DNA from: Membranipora membranacea
Taxonomy: Eukaryota; Bryozoa; Gymnolaemata; Cheilostomatida; Membraniporidae
DNA length: 64,000 nt
NCBI GenBank assembly: GCA_914767715.1
Contig: OU612070.1
Location: forward strand, 1,443,501 to 1,507,500
Direction: 5' to 3'
A program made the position numbers and the translations under genes. Below, piece by piece: positions 59,286 to 64,000 of this stretch. Numbering within the stretch: the stretch's first letter is position 1; each line of letters begins with the position of its first letter. The notes under the pieces were generated by a model. That model saw only the letters and a list, made by a program, of their open reading frames with translations, ran no database searches and was not told where the DNA came from.

Positions 59286-62200
59286 TTACAAGTGTCCATC
59301 AGGCTTTTATAGTGCTGGTTTGCTGTCCTGTTGTTGTGCAACGTTTGCATTTACAGGCGTAAAGGTGTTAACCTTGTTATTGGTTTCAGCCTCAATTTCG
59401 TCATTACTCTCTTTTGATTTGCGTGTTTTGTCAGTTTTAATCATCTAGCTGTCAAAACATGGTTAGTCTGTCCTTTGCTTGACCTTCCCTCATTTTTGTT
59501 TTGGTCATTTTTAGATAATTTATGGTGTCAAGCGCACCTGTTTATACATGGTGTAATCTGGTGGTTTTCCGGTTTTGCAATCTTTCTAGGGTTGCTTTGA
59601 AGATCTTTTGTGACTTCTATTGCTCGTTATTTTCAAATAGATTATGGTGTCAACTGCACTTGTTTTCTATGGTGCAATATATAATGGTTTTCTAATTCCG
59701 CAATCTTTCCAGGGTTGATTGACGTGCCCAAAGATCTCGTGACTCTGCGGTTATTTTGAAGATGTTTTGTGACTTCTGTTGTTTTCCCGTTGTGCGACTC
59801 TCCACGGGTTGTCCCACATGCCCAGATTTCTCATGGCCATGTGATTATGTTTTGCTATATTTCAATAACCCCTCAGTGTATTATTCCCTCTATTTACTAC
59901 AATATTACTATTTTCCATCACCATATAGCCTGTGTCTAGATAAATTTCAATAATGATAACCTATGATGTTTGAGCTTTAACCCTACACTGAAATGTTTAA
60001 GTAAGTTTCTGTTGGGTTTTAGTTTAAGCTCTTAGTAATAATTGAATTTAAACTAACTTTGCTTTGTTTTGTTTTACAGATTATGTGGGTTAATGGTGAT
60101 TTCCTGTCTGCACAGCATGCTGGGTTAAATCTCAATGCATACTCTACTACACTATCACCCTGATTCGATTTCATATCTATAACTCTAAAGTCCTTGGTTC
60201 TCCTATCATCAATTCTAAGTCAGCGAACAAGCAGCAAGCTCTCACAACAAGCAGGTCAAGCCTATAATAATCACGCCGAAACAGATCACCATAGCTATTC
60301 AAATTGACAACATGTGGATGACAATGGAACTTACGACAAAAAAAATATATAATCAGAAACCAGTGCAATTTGTGTTATGATGTCTGGTGACCTATACTTC
60401 ACCCTTAGTCTTAGCTTTTGACTTTTGCAAGCTCATTGTTTTTCTCCGCTTCTTGAAACCAATCACCGATAATAGGTGCAAAGGTAATTAGATTTGACAA
60501 GTGTCATATTTTTATGGGAGTTCTAATCCCGCTTATGAGTGGTTATTTATTTATTTGGTTTCGGCCAAGGGTCTGGTACAGAAATGTATTTGTTGAATAT
60601 TAACTAGTTATTTATTGGTCTGCGTCTTTATATGATATGTGATTGACCTTTAGTTTTGTACTGTCGCACTTATTAATAATAAATCATTTGAGAATAAGAA
60701 TAATTCAATACCATGTTGTGTAAGTGATCGTTGCACATTCGGAAGAAAATATGGCTGCTCTTATACCCTAAGGTAATTATAAAACATGATGTTCTTTATG
60801 ATGATTACATAAGAAAATGTCATCTGACAAAATGAAATGGTCAAATGTCATTCAAATATTAAACTCACAATTGTTGGTGTATTAACCACCATCGACAGAA
60901 TCAGAACAGGTAATAATGGTATACACTGTTATAATAACTGAGTATAGCAGCGCCCCGACATAATTAGCTCCTAAAACAAATTATTAATCCTAAATATATG
61001 CACTGACAGGACAGGTTAACAAATACAAGTACATAATATAACAAAACTGAGAAATAAATTAATCAGTCTCAAACAATCCGAGATAGAACTTTACATCATA
61101 ACGCCGGTCAGCAAGGGCAATTGTATATAAATCAATAATCGGGAAACCTCACAACGCGTTGAATATAAGAACGGAGTTGAGAATAAACAAAATAACGTAG
61201 CGTCACAATCGGTAGATATATACATTTGTGGTGAAAGGTACGCAGTCGACAATTATAAATAACAGAAGAAAACTCACCATAAGTATTATATAGATTGACT
61301 TAATACTGTTTATATCGTAAGATTAGTCCAGAATAAAGTACATAATATAATAGTTGAGTCTGAATAATAAGATGTCGGCTGAACGGACATGAGCCCTAGA
61401 TGTTGACGGTTCGAAGGCTACTACTATACTGAAGTACAGTGTTATTATTTGATTCGTTGATGCATAGATAAATGAGAGTCATGAGTGGACAACTACAAAT
61501 TGTAATGCCGGCACAATGACCTCTGAAATTTTCTTGAAAAAATGGCACGATGTGCTCTATAGATTAAATTTCATGTCTGTGCAATAATGAAATAGGATGT
61601 TTCATCCCTGATTTTCCTATCTAGAATATAATAAATCCATGGGTTGATCACATTGGATGAAAAAAAAAGGAAATATCGCAAAGCCTCAGTGCTATATAAA
61701 AATAAATTTACCATTCGCAATGCAATCCATATGATTATTCAACAATTTTACTCACAAAATTAAGTGCAACTTATTGTGTCAGGAGGGTTTGTTCATTGCT
61801 GATATCCGTATAGCTTGTAAAGGCTAAAATAGTGAAATCATCACATCACAAAAACAAACTGTTTTGAAATTTCTGAATTTAGTCTGTTTTGCAATGATGC
61901 AAACCTGCCAATAAAGCCGTATTTTATGTCCAACATTGTGCAGATCTATTAACCATCACATCCGGAAAGTGCTATATATGGGTAAAGATCAGGATATACA
62001 CTCACACAGAGTAACTGATGACTTTGTCCATGAGATAAGGACCCCTCTCACATTATTTAGTTGTCTAATGGTCCCTACTTAAGCCATAGAAAGTGTGGAA
62101 ATACCTGTTCTGTGATATATATACTTCCTTATACTAAGTGAAAATATAAAGTTTAGAGCAATGATGCGGAATAATATAGAACGCAATCAGTTACCAAACT

Positions 62201-63017
62201 TTCAAGTCTGTCTAACTCAGGCGATACTGTAAACTTGATAAAGACAAATATTTTTCTACAGCGTAAGCCAATAATGTTTTGTTGCTCAATCTATTATACT
62301 GCTGTCATCTCGTTTGGCAATGTTATTATTGACACTAAGACATTGCAACACCAGATTAGGGTCATGATAGTGATAACTAACTCATGTGTCATGTCCTACA
62401 AAAAAAAGTAAAAACTCTCAACATTGTAAAGCAATGTAAACATGAATTATCCCTTTTTGCCAGTAAACCAGAGTATGGAAGTGTCTACCAGATTATAATG
62501 CAAAAAAGGGGCTAGATTTATTACATTTATGATGATGGAGCGGCGTCCTCATATATCACAAGATTTGGTTTGGTACCCATTTGAGAATGATAAATCGGTA
62601 TGTAATCTGCTTTGTCATGATAACGGAATGAAAGAGCAAAAAATTCAAATAAACATCCACAATACTGATAAAATATAGTGACCTATGCATCACAAGAGTA
62701 TATTTTAAATCTCACTTTCTAATAATAACACTGAAACTGTACTTGCGTTTACAATGGATATTGGTCTCCCCTTTTCAATCCCGGAAACATATTGGCAATT
62801 TTCCTACTTGTCAAATACTTTAAAAAAGCTCTTGAAATTTCCTGCCACTCTAAATCTGACTGTTTCATGAACATAAATGATTATGTTATGAAATCACCAT
62901 TTATTTGCAATCATTCGAGGTTTGCCTTGCTGCCACTTGGGTAAGATTAGCAAAATCTAAAAATATTTGTTGCAACATACCAAGATACAGTGACTTAATA
63001 ATAGGCATAACGCAATA

Positions 63018-64000
63018 ATGGTGATCCACCAGACAAGAGTATTACCAGTTGATACTACAGTGACTGCAGAAGACGAACCTTCTCTACAGAGATTCGATCT
63101 ATCAATTCGGTATAATATCATGACAGCTGTGGGCTGCTTACCTGCCAGCTGCATACCACATCTACCAAAGTCAGTTCGGGTACCCCTGGCCGTAGCACAA
63201 CTGCGGATGACTATAGTTCTACTCATTCCACCTGTGAATGCCCTGTTCAGCATTTTAGAACAGGAGGATAGACAAGATCCTACAGTTTTCCTCTACAAAA
63301 TATTGTGTATGGAGGTATCATTTCTCACTCCTTTTGATGCTCTCTGCTTCTCAGTCACTGCTAACATGTTCAATACATTCACTGACTACTATGGACAGCT
63401 CTCAGTAGTGCAACAGTGCTTCAACAAAATGCACATAGACATACCGCACCGTTTTATGAGGTTTTCTCTTGTCATGCTGGCTACCTCAGGTGTCTTAATG
63501 TCAGGAGTGATGGTCACCTTATTCATATACGACTATATTCATCCTGTGTGGCACCTTGATCCTTTATTTGCACCGGAGATCACGAACGATAACTACGACA
63601 GTCTAGATCAGTTTCTTGTTAGGCTGAGACAGTTAGGCCACGTTTACATGGTGATGTATGGCATCCACACATGCATCAAAATCACTTATTTAAGCTCGGT
63701 GATCCTTGTCATATTCCTACTCTTCAGGGGTTACAACAAAAACTTGGAAAATATTGTCAAAAACAATCCCAATAAACTTCAGAAAGACCTCTTGATGTAT
63801 CGCCACACACATCTAGAACTGTGTCAGCTGGTTGAGAACATGAACAGATTATTCCGATGCTTGTTGGGCTGCATGGTACTGGCCTATAGTGTTGGAACGC
63901 TGCTCATTCTCTACCTTGTGTCCTTGGGATTAACAAAGGACTCAGAGTTGAGAGGGATTATGATTTTCTGGTTTATAATGTTTATTTTCTTCGACATAAT
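63018..64000 (+). CDS. Gustatory receptor-like (GRL) protein, copy B (5' part, cut by window end)
   Basis: ATG at 63018 aligns with 7538 of copy A. The frame stays open for 327 codons to the end of the window and covers most of exon 1. Relative to copy A it has one added codon (IRYNIMTAV versus IRYIMTAV) and scattered changes including AQLRMTIVLL for AQLLMTIVLL, which puts Arg inside the first membrane segment, TANMF for TAYMF, and LEQED for LGQED. The later receptor motif CQLVENMNRLFRCLLGCMV is identical. The remaining exons would lie to the right. It is divergent from sulfatase copy B, with about 13 kb between the start codons against 3.6 kb in copy A. Confidence 0.85.
   Translation, partial: MVIHQTRVLPVDTTVTAEDEPSLQRFDLSIRYNIMTAVGCLPASCIPHLPKSVRVPLAVAQLRMTIVLLIPPVNALFSILEQEDRQDPTVFLYKILCMEVSFLTPFDALCFSVTANMFNTFTDYYGQLSVVQQCFNKMHIDIPHRFMRFSLVMLATSGVLMSGVMVTLFIYDYIHPVWHLDPLFAPEITNDNYDSLDQFLVRLRQLGHVYMVMYGIHTCIKITYLSSVILVIFLLFRGYNKNLENIVKNNPNKLQKDLLMYRHTHLELCQLVENMNRLFRCLLGCMVLAYSVGTLLILYLVSLGLTKDSELRGIMIFWFIMFIFFDI

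Larger units (their letters stand above)
57980..60825. other. Copy-B-specific 2.8-kb insertion upstream of GRL copy B
   Basis: Copy A joins ...GCAGTATAACAAAA directly to TGAAATGGTCAAATGTC (near 5735), whereas copy B has about 2.8 kb between these words. The insert holds the exon-like stretch at 58143, tandem repeats (58563-59285) and AT-rich sequence with GTTTTGTTTTACAG-type acceptor-like sites. Probably another mobile element, type unknown. Confidence 0.5.

Overview
The window is nuclear DNA of an invertebrate animal. Genes are split by GT-AG introns of roughly 0.25 to 1.5 kb, the sequence is AT-rich, and tRNA-derived SINEs, LINE fragments and terminal-inverted-repeat (TIR) elements fill the spaces between genes. 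A gustatory-receptor-like (GRL) gene argues against a vertebrate, since that family is known from protostomes, cnidarians, placozoans and some invertebrate deuterostomes. The species cannot be named from the sequence.

Layout. (1) 1-10528: arylsulfatase B-like gene copy A on the minus strand (exons 1-8; the last three exons lie left of the window), head-to-head with GRL gene copy A on the plus strand (three exons). (2) 11556-17100, minus: the 3' two-thirds of a group II PLP-dependent amino-acid decarboxylase (DDC/HDC/TDC family), tail-to-tail with the GRL gene. (3) 17100-26200: decayed LINEs, two members of one tRNA-SINE family and a dispersed repeat. (4) 26214-29302, minus: a membrane-anchored pentraxin-domain protein. 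(5) 29700-37300: a GC-rich fragment of an rDNA unit (5'ETS plus the start of 18S), a small MITE, a 2.8-kb TIR element made partly of ACGTCGCAA repeats, and an inverted-repeat element holding an exon-like ORF and an RTE-like LINE piece. (6) 40567-41192, minus: a two-exon gene for a secreted, strongly cationic, cecropin-like peptide with a Gly-Arg-Lys amidation end. (7) 41280-42780, minus: a broken LINE. (8) 44796-49886, minus: arylsulfatase copy B, complete, 11 exons, 556 codons. (9) 50562-60825: transposon build-up that widened the copy-B intergenic space by about 9.5 kb. It includes a foldback element with 0.55-kb arms, an LTR element with apparently identical LTRs, a LINE and tandem repeats. 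(10) 63018-64000: GRL copy B, cut by the window end.

The main structure is a segmental duplication of the divergent arylsulfatase/GRL pair. Positions 1-8629 match 45951-64000 in the same orientation, offset by 45,950 bp in the sulfatase and 55,480 bp in the receptor. The copies are diverging: sulfatase copy A has Lys at the position of a conserved active-site His, while copy B keeps His.

The strongest candidates for undescribed biology are the cecropin-like peptide gene, the sulfatase copy with the changed active site, the decarboxylase with Asp in place of the catalytic-loop Tyr, and the foldback element with the exon-like insert. All exon models come from splice-site, phase and family-similarity reading by eye. 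No transcript or database evidence was available.
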